From Tomocerus qinae (lineage: Eukaryota > Arthropoda > Collembola > Entomobryomorpha > Tomoceridae): a stretch of 64,000 bases of DNA. Each line of letters opens with the position of its first letter. Position 1 is the stretch's first letter. This document shows positions 1 through 12,300 of this stretch, one piece after another. Location: positions 134,251,875 to 134,315,874 of the forward strand of contig CM034546.1 in assembly GCA_020055645.1 (NCBI GenBank). Reading direction: 5' to 3'. The position numbers were made by a program, and so were the translations under genes. The notes under the pieces are model-generated. The model worked only from the letters and a program-made list of their open reading frames with translations. It did not search any database and was not told where the DNA came from.

Positions 1-1400
1 TAAATGAAGTTGTAAACTATGGCGAAATGAGCTTAAGTGAGGTAAATGAAGTTATGAACTCAAATACTGACTACAAAATAGAATGCAATCGACTCTTAGT
101 AATACGAGTAATGAGAATCAAAAACGACAAGTAAATGAAATAATCAACAATTCGGAAACAAGAAAGTTCTAGTCAGGATAATTTAATTCAAGTAAAAAGA
201 CGACAAGAGTTCCTGACTAGTCTGACCGAATGCTCACACAAGACTGAAAAGATCGCATTTAATTACATTGACATGGGTCCTATATATAGACAATTGAAAC
301 ACATTGGAAGGATACAACAGAAAGTTACATGAATGCGTAATTAGGGACGCTATGAATACAAAATTAAGTTCTAGAAAGTTCGGTAAGAGATTAGTGTACA
401 CGAGTCAATATATAACATCTTAACTAATACAAGTAAGTCCATATAACACAAAGAGGTCAAATACATACATTAAAAGTGTACAAATCCTGACATTGGGGAT
501 TAAGATAATGATTTTCTTACATTAATTAACATAATGTCTGGACACGAAAGTACACGAATATGAAACGCATCATAAAATACATTACATTACATGGATAAAG
601 TTCATTGTATCGTACTCTATGTACGAGATGGTCTCCCCATTTATAAGATGGTCTCCCCATTTATAAGATGGTCTCCCCATTTATAACATGATACAAGATT
701 TCACATTAAACATTATACGGTCTGAACATAGAATAACACACATTAGTTAAGCTTACACATTACGTTAAATAATAGAATAAGTCATACGATATCAAATAGT
801 GTTGTCGCCTCACATGTTAATAATAGTCGCCTTACGTAGTAGTCGCCTTATATATTAATTGCTTTACATGTTAATATTAGTCACCTAACCAAATTAGCAC
901 AGTTTACAAGTAAATTTAGTCAGTTGACATATAAAAGAATACAACACACAACATTTAGACACAGGAATGGCGGTTTTCCTATCCACAACTTAAAACTACA
1001 TTACAAATCAACATTTTCCCATATAACTCTGAAAACCCGCCCGAACACTACTCGTTTTGAGTATCACGGAAGCTGTGGATAAGCAAATCCGTGAAAGTTA
1101 GTCTTCTCACCGCTCTATTACCCTAACCTTGTCCTTAATCCTTATGTCCCCTATTTATAATTACATTTGAATTACATGCTATATATATGATTCTATTGCT
1201 ATACATTAAATCTAGTTTACCTAATTGATAGAAATATGGCTAATTAATTCTTATGCTAAATTTATCTAAGTATTTAAACTTAAAACTAGTTAGAACCAGT
1301 AAGTTTTCTCGTAAGACCAACGTATAAGCTTTTTCTGTTATCTTAGCTCAAAATTAAATATTTAATTAGCTGATAACTAAGATTAAAAATTGTCAAAAGA
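1..1400. other. Non-coding, AT-rich; short tandem repeat
   Basis: No ORF with coding character is visible on either strand. At 626-685 a 20-bp unit containing GATGGTCTCCCCATTTATA is repeated three times head to tail. Around 800-880 a looser motif, tagtcgcctta, recurs three or four times. I see no gene or RNA here. Confidence 0.6.
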
Positions 1401-1417
1401 CAAAGGAATCTCTCGGG

Positions 1418-1634
1418 TATAAATACCATCCACAATTCCTTAGTCTTCATCAGTTGTTCCTTGTCTTGTCACAAGCTCTGTCCGTCCGGACTCTTGTCTT
1501 CGCCACTTGCTTTGTCAGCTGGAGTGGATCTCGGACTTGTTCCAGTACTCTTCTGCCATATCTCCTGTTCGGTTGCTTGCCAGCCAGATCTCTCTTCGCT
1601 TACTTGAGGTTGCACTCAGTCAGCCAGTCGTAAG
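1418..1634 (+). promoter_or_regulatory. Candidate TATA promoter with non-coding first exon
   Basis: TATAAATA at 1418-1425 is followed by an initiator-like TCAGTTG at 1450-1456, about 30 bases downstream. The next ~175 bases are unusually rich in C and T for this region and end at a good donor, GTAAGT at 1629-1634. This looks like a promoter plus an untranslated first exon. It could serve the zinc-finger gene at 9.3 kb, or be the promoter part of a decayed LTR. The link is inference. Confidence 0.4.
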
Positions 1635-1639
1635 TCACA

Positions 1640-2858
1640 CTTTTAGCTTTTAAGTTAGTTAAATATTTAGTTAATAATAATTAGTCTTGTAGTAAAGTTA
1701 AGCAATAGATTCCTTCTGTCCTAACTTCTTTTAATCCAGAATAAACCTATTCTACTACTTGTATTCCTACTTGTGTATGTGTAGTCTTGTCTTGCCATCT
1801 TTGATACGTTGCATGACAGTTAGCACTTTGACTTAGCATAACGCCACCGAATGTATCGGTAACCCACCGGTAACCCCACCATACCTAAGTAACACCACCA
1901 TCCATACCTAAGTAACGCCACCGTCCTTTTTCCATTCTATATCCACCTGCCTGCTAATAGAGTATTGCACTCATCCTATCCTTGCCTATTCCTGTACTAT
2001 ACCCATATCATTATAAGATACATCGATTTTCAGTTGTCAATTTTTTAAATTACAGTTTTAGTTAGTCCCTTCCCTTATATATAGGTATATAAATTATTGT
2101 ACTGACTATATTATATTGGTAGATTTTGTAATCTATTCTTCTAAAGGAACTGGAAATGTTAACGAACGAATAATTGAGTATAGCACGGTTGTTATTGTTT
2201 CCACATTCAGAGAATATAGAGTTCCTGTAACATATACATTAAACTTACATTTGATAATCAATAATGCCTGCCTACCGCAATATGATTCATCTCTGCGTAT
2301 TTAAGAACTATTACTAATACCATTTTAGTACGTAAATGTCCAGGAAAACTAACCGATTGTTTGAGCCTTAAACGAACATCACTATATAGTTACGTAGCAG
2401 AAACACTGATAAGATGACATACATTCCCTGCATGGTTAGTTTCAGTTTATTTACCTCCTATTATGATATAGAGCCCTTTAATTGCGTATATGTGCTAGTT
2501 AAAGTCAGTTCCTATTGTTATAGACGTCATATGCACTAAATCAACTTGGTTGTTTTCGCGAGTACACTGAAAACTGCATAAATACAAACCATCGAATAAG
2601 AACCTAACACTATATTATATTGAAATATATTCAGAGGCAGGAACTAGCTTTAGTTCAGTTTGGACAACGCCTATTGACCAACTTTATTATTTTTAAGCGG
2701 AGCTGAAAAAGTTCGTTCTGCAGTTCAGATTCATTCTTGCATCAAAAAGTTGTTCTTTATCGACATTGAACAATAAAAAAATTTCATTGAATTCTCAACT
2801 AACAGGCTAGAAACTCAATGTTTTTTATTGCGGTTCATGGGCGGCTACTCAATAATAC
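1640..2858. other. Non-coding spacer with short repeat
   Basis: No supported gene. At 1846-1935 a degenerate repeat with ccatacctaagtaac and caccgg elements occurs in two or three copies. The only ORF of note (2116-2304) has no signal, domain or coding bias. Confidence 0.5.
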
Positions 2859-2866
2859 ATAATACA

Positions 2867-3000
2867 CAAGGCCGCAGCATGGGGGGCCCGTGCCCCCCCC
2901 CCCCGAAATCGAGAAAAATAAAGAAATTTTTGTCTACAATCGCAAAAAAAAGAATTAGCCAATTTGCCCCTCCCGAAATTTTTTTCAGGCTGCGGCCCTG
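2867..3000. mobile_element. hAT-type MITE (134 bp)
   Basis: Inverted ends CAAGGCCGCAGC and GCTGCGGCCCTG bound the element. It is flanked by a perfect 8-bp target duplication ATAATACA (2859-2866 and 3001-3008). The interior has a run of 14 C followed by an AT-rich tract, the same layout as the elements at 26713 and 27901. An 8-bp duplication is the hallmark of hAT transposases. The element has no coding capacity. Confidence 0.85.
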
Positions 3001-3377
3001 ATAATACATAGGTTTATACGTTAGTAGGTAGCAATAGCAAATCAAGGAAATGTAAATACATAAGCTTAAAGTTTGGCATGCTTTTTGTAATTATGTTTGC
3101 ATTGCACTATGTTGTAGCTAGATTGTATATGTAATATGTACCTATTACTCTAGTACGCGATGGTTTAATTTTTTACTATTCATAGGTTACCCATCTATAT
3201 ATCCTATACCTATTTACTGTCCTCATCTATTGTTTTTAAGTATTGGTTACATCCGGGATATGTTGTCCTCATTGATTCAATTTATGAAGGTAACTGGCCC
3301 TAATTCTCAAGTATAATCTAGGTTAAGATATTCTATGTTTTAAGCTTTATTTAGGTTACAAATCCGATGTAAATTGG

Positions 3378-3519
3378 TATAAAAGCTGTAATATTTGCTA
3401 TAAACAAAACACTTTCAATCTCTATTGAATAGTCAACTCACTTTTCTCAGATTGATTTCTACATATACATACTTAGTTCAAGATTAAGGAGTTTATTATA
3501 CTCGTTTAATCAGGTAAGA
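3378..3519 (+). promoter_or_regulatory. Candidate TATA promoter and 5' untranslated exon
   Basis: TATAAAAG at 3378-3385 is followed, after a likely start near 3408, by a short exon without ORF that ends at a strong donor CAG|GTAAGAG (3511-3520). The first coding exon of the zinc-finger gene begins after an acceptor at 9293-9294, so this exon could splice there. A similar TATA block, TATATAA, recurs at 6906-6912 in the duplicated segment. Confidence 0.45.
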
Positions 3520-4395
3520 GAACTTCGGGTTTATACTTCTATTTTTCTTTTGCAAGTTCTCTTCATGTGCGTACCGAACTACATCCCAGCAAGAAAAAAT
3601 ATTTAATTGTCCTATTTATTCTTTCTTATGAAAATGCTTTTATTTGATTAGTAATAAATGTATCTTTGGATGATGAATGTAATTATTTTGTAAAAATCCT
3701 TCGTAAAAGTTTTTTCCCCTTTTTGAAATAACGAGATTTTATTTACTTTTAGTCCTTTGTATTAAAGACGAAGAGGTTAAGAAAAGTCACAACAAGTTGA
3801 ATTTAATGTCATCATCTTTTCGATTTGAGGGTACCTGGGTGCACCCCACCCGGGTGGTGGGATCCCAACTAGATTACTGCTTTTTGTATATAACCTGCCA
3901 GTATCCGTACTAAATGTTTGCCACCACGTCTTTTAAACACAACTGGCGACCAATTGGAATGGGCCTATGTTAAAGCTAAGTGGTAGAGGTCAAACTTGTA
4001 CTTTTCCGCTTGAAAATCGAAATGATACATACTTGTAACTAAGCGATACATGTTTTATATGCAAGTAAAATTATTACGAAACATAAATCTAATATCATTT
4101 TAGGAAAAAAGGGAATGATTACTCAGTATATAGTATCTACGAAGACTTATATTTAGGTACTGGTATATGGCATTGACCATTCCCAATAAATAGATTGCAA
4201 GTCGGTTATTCATGTACGATAAGATATACTAACATAGATAATAATATTATGGATACAGGCAGATTATGTAGTATGAGTCATTCGTCTAACTATAATCGTA
4301 GTGGTACAAACGTTGGTATACAGAAAGTCTTAACCTAGATGCTTGCTTACATCTATGCTATCAGTCTATTGAGTTGTGCGTGCATGCATTTCCAC

Positions 4396-4624
4396 CAGGG
4401 AGCAAAAAAGGTACTCCTTTTTTACAAAAAGATAAGTACTTTTTCTTAAAAATGCGGTCCTTTTTACCTCTTTTACCTTATTTACATATAAAGTGGAAAT
4501 AAATGGGGCACTCTGCTACATCAAAAAAGGTAAAAAGGCAAAAAATGACTGTTTTAAAAAAATCTTACTACTACCTTTTTAATAAAGAATGTTAAAGGTA
4601 AAAAAAGTTATTTTTTGTTCCCTG
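4396..4624. mobile_element. hAT-type MITE (229 bp)
   Basis: The ends CAGGGAGCAAAAAA and TTTTTTGTTCCCTG form a terminal inverted repeat. A perfect 8-bp target duplication ATTTCCAC lies at 4388-4395 and 4625-4632. The interior is made of A/T-rich arms, with no coding capacity. The CAGGG end and 8-bp duplication both point to hAT mobilisation. Confidence 0.85.
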
Positions 4625-6889
4625 ATTTCCACCTGCAACCTAGTAGACTAGTATGTTAAGCTATAAATGTTCATAGGTAAAATTGTTACTTTCCGAAATT
4701 TTATAACAATATTCTATTATTAGAGATTTATATAATATGAAAGCATAACTAAACCGTAGAAAATTATACAAGGATTTATAATTTTTGTTCGATTTCTAGA
4801 TTTTGAACGGATCGGTCCAACCTCTAAATGTGCTACGTCTCATTTATATGGGTTTTGTGCTGTCTCAGCAATTTAAGCTGCTTACGAACTCCCCCAACAT
4901 ATCTCACACATATTAACATACCAACAAACCAGTTTAAAATTTAAATACCATCATAATCATAACTCGTTTACATTTGTTTTCTTTGGACCTTGAATAGAGA
5001 TAACTTGTTGGCTACTAGCTTGACTGCTCTTATTCATGTACTTTGGTGTACAAATAGTACGTATACTTTTAAGTTTGCTTAACGTACTTTAATACATAAT
5101 ATGATATGATTATATCTATAAGATATACTAGAAAGAAACGTTTTATTTGTCTCATTTGCCTGATTAGGCGATAATAATATTATCAGAAGTTGAGCTGAGG
5201 AAGAGCCTTGAGGTTTGGTTGGGTACGTATACTTTTAAGACCTATATATACGTGCATGCATTACGTACAGACGTATTAGTATAAGGATGTGCAGTACATC
5301 TAACTCATCTTTCTTCACAAGATAAGACTTTTAAAAAGTGACTCCTAGTGCAGTTAAAGAAACAGATTCGATTTCATTTTCATTTGCGTAGAATTGTCTT
5401 GCAAGTAAACGCCAATGGCAAAGATCAACAAAGTGCGTTATAGTGTAATATTACATCGTTAGTAAGTGCCAGTTAAACTTTTAGCTACACATTTCTACAA
5501 TCAAATCTAAATGTACCTGAAAGTTCTATACAGACACAATTTTGAAGAAAACTTCCACTTGTATTCGCACTGCGAATAAACCAGGCAAGAACTTCATTCA
5601 ATCTACTTCATTTGAGCTCTCCATTCTTGTGTGTACATGTGTATTAGTCGTATAAGTTATTAGTATCATTCAAAAAACAAAAAATAATATTAGTAATAGC
5701 ATTAAGATACATTTTTCTGCTGAGCGAGGATTCGTGTATGTGTGAGTGTGAATACGTTTTATATTTTTTGCACGGAGACTGAAATTGGGATGTTAGTTGT
5801 TAGTGATGCCTACACAACCTTCTTTCTTATTTGTCTACTACGGCGATTCGTTGATTTGCAACAAATCCTTGATACTTTTTCAGTGACTTTACTTGTGAAC
5901 TTATTTTAGTGATATTTAACTTTGACTCCTTTCTCTTTAATCACTTTGAATTGAAACACTCAATCAGCGCAATATAATTTATTTTTAAATGAGGTCACCG
6001 TGAACTGTAATGATATGGATTATAAATGTTCAAGCACTACTTTAAAATTAACAACGACGGAGTTTCAAATTGCTTCTTTAAAGATAAGTGACGGATAGTA
6101 GAATAAAAACTATCATTTTAATCTCTAATTGCTAGGTCTCAACATATTGTAAAATGGTAATAATGTCTGATTGTAAAATGGTATATTGTGGTCTTAGCAG
6201 TTTAGCAGATTTACTGGCTTAGGTAAGGATGGAGTAGAGTATTCGAATTTTTAGGAACATATTCATTTAACATTCGGAAATTGTGAGAATTAAATATTTC
6301 AGAACTGAAATTTGAAATTTTAGGAACACAGAATAATAACTTAATAGACTCATTTAAATAGATAATAATATAGGTACTAATATTCATTTTATTATCAGAA
6401 TATTCATTTTATATAGTAAAATATTCATTTTATATACATAGTATAACAATAAATCCTTCAGTATATTATAATAGCTGCTACTTATACATGCACAGCTACT
6501 ATAATATACTATTTAGCAACATAAATGACAATCACTAATTACTTCTCTATCCAAGTTTAGCACATATTATACCTATTTCGACTTCGACACCTAGCCACCT
6601 ACGGTACTATATAAGTATCCTATGGTCATACTTAATATTTGCAGGTAATGTTAGTATGTACTTAATTGCAATTACGTAATCGACTTAGTGCATGTATCTC
6701 ATAAAGGCCCAAAATACTGCAAACAGGCAATATTATATTATCTACTATATGAATTTAGAAATTGTCAGTCAATTTATATCAAAATATTTAACTGGAGGTA
6801 GGTAATTGCATTTAAAGTGGAATCTAATGATATCGGCACGAATAGTAAGTAATCGATAGCTAATAACTTTTCCTCATTTCGGTCCAAAC

Positions 6890-9020
6890 GATGTAAACGT
6901 CGTCCTATATAAACTTCTTGTGGCTATATTGTCCTACATTTTCACTTCATTTGAATTAACTTTGCTACAGGAGCAAATTAATAAGCTATTTATTATGCTA
7001 GTTGACTAGTCAGTGTCAATTGTATATCAGTACAATAACCCCTTTTCCAAAAATCATGGTAGGTACTTATATTGATTAGCCATGCAGTTTTAACTGTGGT
7101 TAAGTATTAAAGCAATGACAGAAGGCTTTTATACTAAAAACAAAGTTGGTTTATTTAGTCCTATTACTTTCCTATTAACATAATATCTATTCACAATTCT
7201 ATTAGAGTTGCATATGATTATAAATATAATAGATTGTACAAGTACTTCGCAAATTTTACCTTCTGTACTTTTTGGTATTCGTACAAAATGTTTGCCACCA
7301 CCACGTCTTTAAAAGTCGCAATTGACCAATAGTATAAGCCTAGAATAAAGTGCGTTAGAGGTGAGACTTATTCTTTTCTTTCCAAAATCGAAATTTGGAG
7401 GAGAAAAACAAATTCTAACTAAATTGATATTTGATCGCAAGCAGATAGTTTTTTTGTTTTAATGAATTCAATATTTTAGCGTTATTCATAAATTTTTATA
7501 CCAGGCATGGAAAAAATTTGAGTTTCCAGTGTAACAGCCCCTCCCCACTACTTCTAAATTTCCACACTTTAGTTCCGCCCAAAAGCCTGGACCCCGAAGA
7601 GAGCGTGGCATTTTATTGACGGAGAATTATCTCCGCCTACTTTGGGGGCGTGGCGAAGGCCAATTTCCACAGCGACTAGTTGGCAAGGTTGCCAGAGATT
7701 TTCTATGCCTGCTTTATACTATCTTTATTGATCCTTGTTAGAAATTCTGCCCTAAAATTCTTTACCAGTTGTCTCTTGTATTAATAGATTAGGATGGCAA
7801 TTCTTAATAAAATTACTCATTAATTATTTACTTTTGAGAGTTTTGCATGTATAAAATATAGCGAAATATATTTTTCCATCACTTTAACGTTCGTCCTAAG
7901 TTATATAAATAGATTAAAAAATACATAAGAATAACTTTCGTCTTTCAAGCTCTAGAATATGTAATGTAGGCACATACTATTTCTATTCGAAACACACAGG
8001 GGATTTTGTCGGATTTTATCGTTCCAACCTCTAAATCGTGTGTGTTCACATCGATTCTCTAGTTTCTGTTCCCATGAGCTGTGTGAACCAATTTTACTCG
8101 TTTTGCTTACAAACACACACTTGCACAACACAGCAGCAGTTGTTCTCATTTGCCTATCTGTACTTTTGTGCTGCTGACTGTGCTTTAAACTCGCAGACGT
8201 TCATCAGTGCAAAGCATTTATACATATAAGTACAAAGCAGTACAACTTGCACTTTAGTCTTCTTTAGCCCTTGATCAGAGAAACTTGCTGGCTACAGAAA
8301 AGTTTTTCGTCGTGTACTTTTGTGTATATTACGTGATCATGGCTTCGTATACGTTGCATACGACCTATTAAAAGGTTACTGCACTGCCTTTGCATACGTT
8401 ACATAAGAAGGCGTTCCAGAAACAAAACGTTTTGCCTTAGTTGAAACACACACACACATTCCTTCATAGTATTATAGTAGTTTTATAACAAAGACAAAAT
8501 TAATTGTCTTTTGTCTCATCTCACAAATATTTATTTTGTAGCTCAGAAGAACCTTGAGATTTTTTTTGGGTACGAATACTTTTGTACATGGTACTCAGTA
8601 TTATGTACATATTATTATTATAGTTCATACTCGGGAGTCTGTCCTACTTCTTCTGCCTTAACTAGGACAGAATAGGATTTCTCGAGAGTGATTCGTTTTC
8701 AGAAGGTGATTGACTCTCACTCTCACCCAATTTCATTTTCATTTGCTGTTTGTTTTGTCATTTGTAAATTAAAACAAATGACAGAGTAGATGTCCTTCAC
8801 ATATTAAGTACCTCTTATAAATTGCTACTTACATTGTACATTCCAACACGAGAAACAGTTGAGATTTGTGTGCATACGCATACGAGAAGCAGACTTGAGA
8901 TTTATGTGCATACATAATACAAACCTATCTTATTGGGAAAACTCCTACTAAGTTTCTAAATCAGACCTTCCTGTACACGTTCTTGTACTCCAGTGTGTGT
9001 ACATATTAAGTTGTGATTAA
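6890..9020 (+). repeat. Diverged segmental duplication, copy 2
   Basis: Partner of 3370-5760. It contains its own TATATAA (6906-6912) and the same ordered anchors, including aatgtttgccaccacc near 7288 and ttccaacctctaaat near 8021. The 7952-8229 ORFs on both strands are chance products of this segment. No gene is called. Confidence 0.55.
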
Positions 9021-9312
9021 ACAACATTAATAATTTTTTTTAAACCGAATGGTTTAATACTATGTAAGATTAATAATTCAAATTCATGCAAAAGACTAAT
9101 AAATATTTTTAGTACTATTAATCCAAGGCATGTATATTATAGTCTCTTGTGTTGTGCTTCGTTTTATGTAAAAGTGGAAATTTTAAGAACGAAATAAGAT
9201 TATTAGTATTTATTATAGCTTTCTGGATTATTGATCAAAGATATCATAATTTTAATTTATAAAAAATTTTAATTGAAGTTCTTTTTGTCTTCAGTATTGA
9301 AGAATCGAGCTG

Positions 9313-12300
9313 ATGGAGGTGAGAAATCAACCACCACGGCAAATTCGGAGACGGAGAAACTCCGAGTCGTTGTTGCATGACTATCTCGAGGAAGTCTCAT
9401 CAGAAGATGAAGATTTCAATAATGACAACGATGAAGATGAACACCAGTCTTCCGAAATAGTAGTAGAAGTAGTCGATTTGACTACTGAGGACGACGATAT
9501 TGAAGTCCTTGAAGTCATAAGCGCTGCAGGGAGGTATAATAATGATATTTAATATTCTAAATAGAACATTATTGCAGTTTGAATTATGTGTATTATATCA
9601 CCATTCATATTTATCATAGGAACAATACAACTGGAAATGACAGTGGCAGTGAAACTGATTCAAATTTTGGTTCCGAACATGCAGGTACGGTACTTACTCA
9701 AATTAATATTAATAATTATTATAAACACAATTTTACATCATCTTACAATTGCACTAATTAAAAGGTATCCATTTTTGTATTCTTGATTTTATCCTGTGTT
9801 AAATAAAATTATGGAATAAGACCAGCAGTCACTAGAATTTTTATGTACAAAAATACAAGTAAAATATTATACTTGTAATTTATTCATTTGTAAATACTCA
9901 AGATTGTATTAGACATTCTAATAAATCATAATTTTCTTCAGTTATACCTAGTTTATAGTTCAGGTTTCACGAAGTTATCGTGAAGTTATAGTGAAAATTT
10001 TCACTTTCAAAATTTATAGTTTGGGTTTAACAAAGTTATTTGGACGTTAAAAAGAAGTTTTCCGAGTTATTGAAATATTTAGAGAGAGTGAGAGTGATGA
10101 TTTTCATTTTTCTTTGTTTGCTTCCTCGCTTTTTTTATTATAAATTCATCGGCATTATCCTTCCATGATAACGTCATGAATCCCGAACTATAAACTAGGC
10201 ATAATTATTCATTATACTTTTCATTTCGCCAATAAAGATATTTTGAATTATCCAAAGACCGTGTTTTTATTTTCTGGTAAGAGTTTGAGCTACTTTTTAT
10301 GGTCTAAATGGAATTGCCTTGTTTACAGTGAATTCTTCAGTTATACAATTGTGAAATGTTCAATTACATGCCTACATGAATATGCAATGAATTCTACAAG
10401 TTCCCCTTGTTGGGCCGAATCATGTATCGCTGCTGACACGTAAGTCAGCAGCGACTCTCCAAAAACCGAATCATTAAAACGATACATCAATACTCTTCGA
10501 CTTTCGTGTGATGTGGTTAGTCACACTGAACGGAAACTACTGTTTAAACAATTTTTTAAAATTATAAGTTAATTTTTTATTTTGTAGAGGATGACTCTAA
10601 TTCAGGGTGGAATTCAATTGGAAATACTTCAAGTATTTCTGTTCCCGTTCAACAACTTCCTGTTATGGAAAAAGAAAAATGTCCTATTTGCGTGAAGACC
10701 TTTACATCCGCGAATTGTAAGCAATTAATTTTAATTCGTCTTGTATTATGTACTTCGCCAAATAAAAAATTACCTTGTCTTAAGATCAAGCTGAGAGTTT
10801 GGGCTTTTGTAAATTAACGTTTTCTGTTTCAGATCTACTTGTCCATTTGGCGGATAAAGAGTGGGAATGCCATAGGAACGTGGAAGGGTGCTTTGATGCA
10901 GATAAAAATATGTGTCGCAAATGTCTGCGGAATTCATTCCAAAGCAACTCCCAAGATTCCCAACTTTATACTTTAATCCGACACGTCAATGAATGCAATG
11001 GCACTTACATGGAATCCAATGATGAATATTCAGAGGAACAACAAAATACGGAAGACCCTGTTCAGGATAAAGATTTTTCAAATGAATCGGATTCCGAAGT
11101 GGTCATTGTTGCCACTGATTCGAGTGATATGTCTCTTCCCCTTCCGGATCCAGCTGGGAACTCCTCGATTCCTCAGATAGGAAAACCCACCTCGTCAACT
11201 CAAAATACAAGCTCTCAAACTGCACGGAAGGAAATTCGGTGTCATTCTGCCCCAAAGAAAATTCCTTCTTCGTCTCCCGCACGAACTTCTCCAAGCGAGG
11301 ATATCAGAATATCTTCCGGAATCCGTACTGAATCTTCCCGGAATGGAAATCGACGTTCATCTGCTCCTACGGAAGCTTCGTCTTCTGCGAAATACACTTC
11401 GCCAAGCGCGGGCATTATAACGGAATCCCCTCCAATGCAAACTGAAACTTCACGGAATGGAATTCGACGTCCTTCTGTCCCAATCGGGATTTCTTGGTCG
11501 TCTCCCGCACAAACCTGTCCAAGCGAGAGTATCATAAAGGATTTCTCGGGAATAAGCCGTACTGAATCTTCACGGAATGGAAATCGATGTCCTTCTGCCC
11601 CAAAACAAATTCTTTCGTCGTATCCCGCACGAACTTCTCCAGAGAATGTCATAACGAAATCCTCTGGAATAATTCGTACTGAATCTTCACGGAATGGAAT
11701 TCGAAGTTCTTCTGGGATGCAGACTTCGCCAAGCGAGGGTATCACAACGGAATATCCTCCAATGCAAACTGAAACTTCACGGAATGGAAATCGACGTCAT
11801 TCAGCCCCAAAACAAATTCCTTCGTCGTCTCCTGCAAGAACTTTTCCAGAAAATATCATAACGGGATCCGCGGGAATAACCCGTACTGAATCTTCACGGA
11901 GTGGAGTTCGACGTTCTTCGGCTTCTACCGAAGCTTCGTCTTCTGCGAGACACATTTCTCCAAGCGAGGATAATATAACGGAATCCCCACTAATACAGAA
12001 GCCCATCCGTATCCCGGCTGAACAGAACACAGAACGTATTCGACATTCATCCGCTCCTAAGAAAATGCCTTCATCAACTGAAACTTTTTCTACTTCTCCA
12101 AATGAGAATATTGTAAGGATTTCCGAACCAATGCTGAACACCAGTGCACAGTCTGTTCGAAATGGGAATCGGCGCTCTTCAGCTCCTTTGGAACATCTTT
12201 CATCATCTAAGAAGTCCAGTTCTCCAAACGAGAATATTACAACTCCATCTCAGCCAATTTCGGATACTGGTACACAATCTACAGAGATTAGATTTTTGCC

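Larger units (their letters stand above)
3370..5760 (+). repeat. Diverged segmental duplication, copy 1
   Basis: Collinear with 6890-9020. Shared anchors in order are gatgtaaa next to a TATA box, aatgtttgccaccac, gtccaacctctaaat, cttgttggctac/cttgctggctac, and an anchor with gagccttgag/gaaccttgag followed by gggtacg and atactttt. The copies are heavily diverged by indels. No gene is seen in either, so this is intronic or regulatory DNA of the downstream gene. Confidence 0.6.

Noticed and set aside
2116-2304. 62-codon ORF
   Set aside because: Length expected by chance in AT-rich DNA; no signal, domain or conserved context.
11242-12141. Antisense ORFs opposite exon 4 of the zinc-finger gene
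   Set aside because: Mirror of the Ser/Thr-rich repeat region; no domain or splice context.
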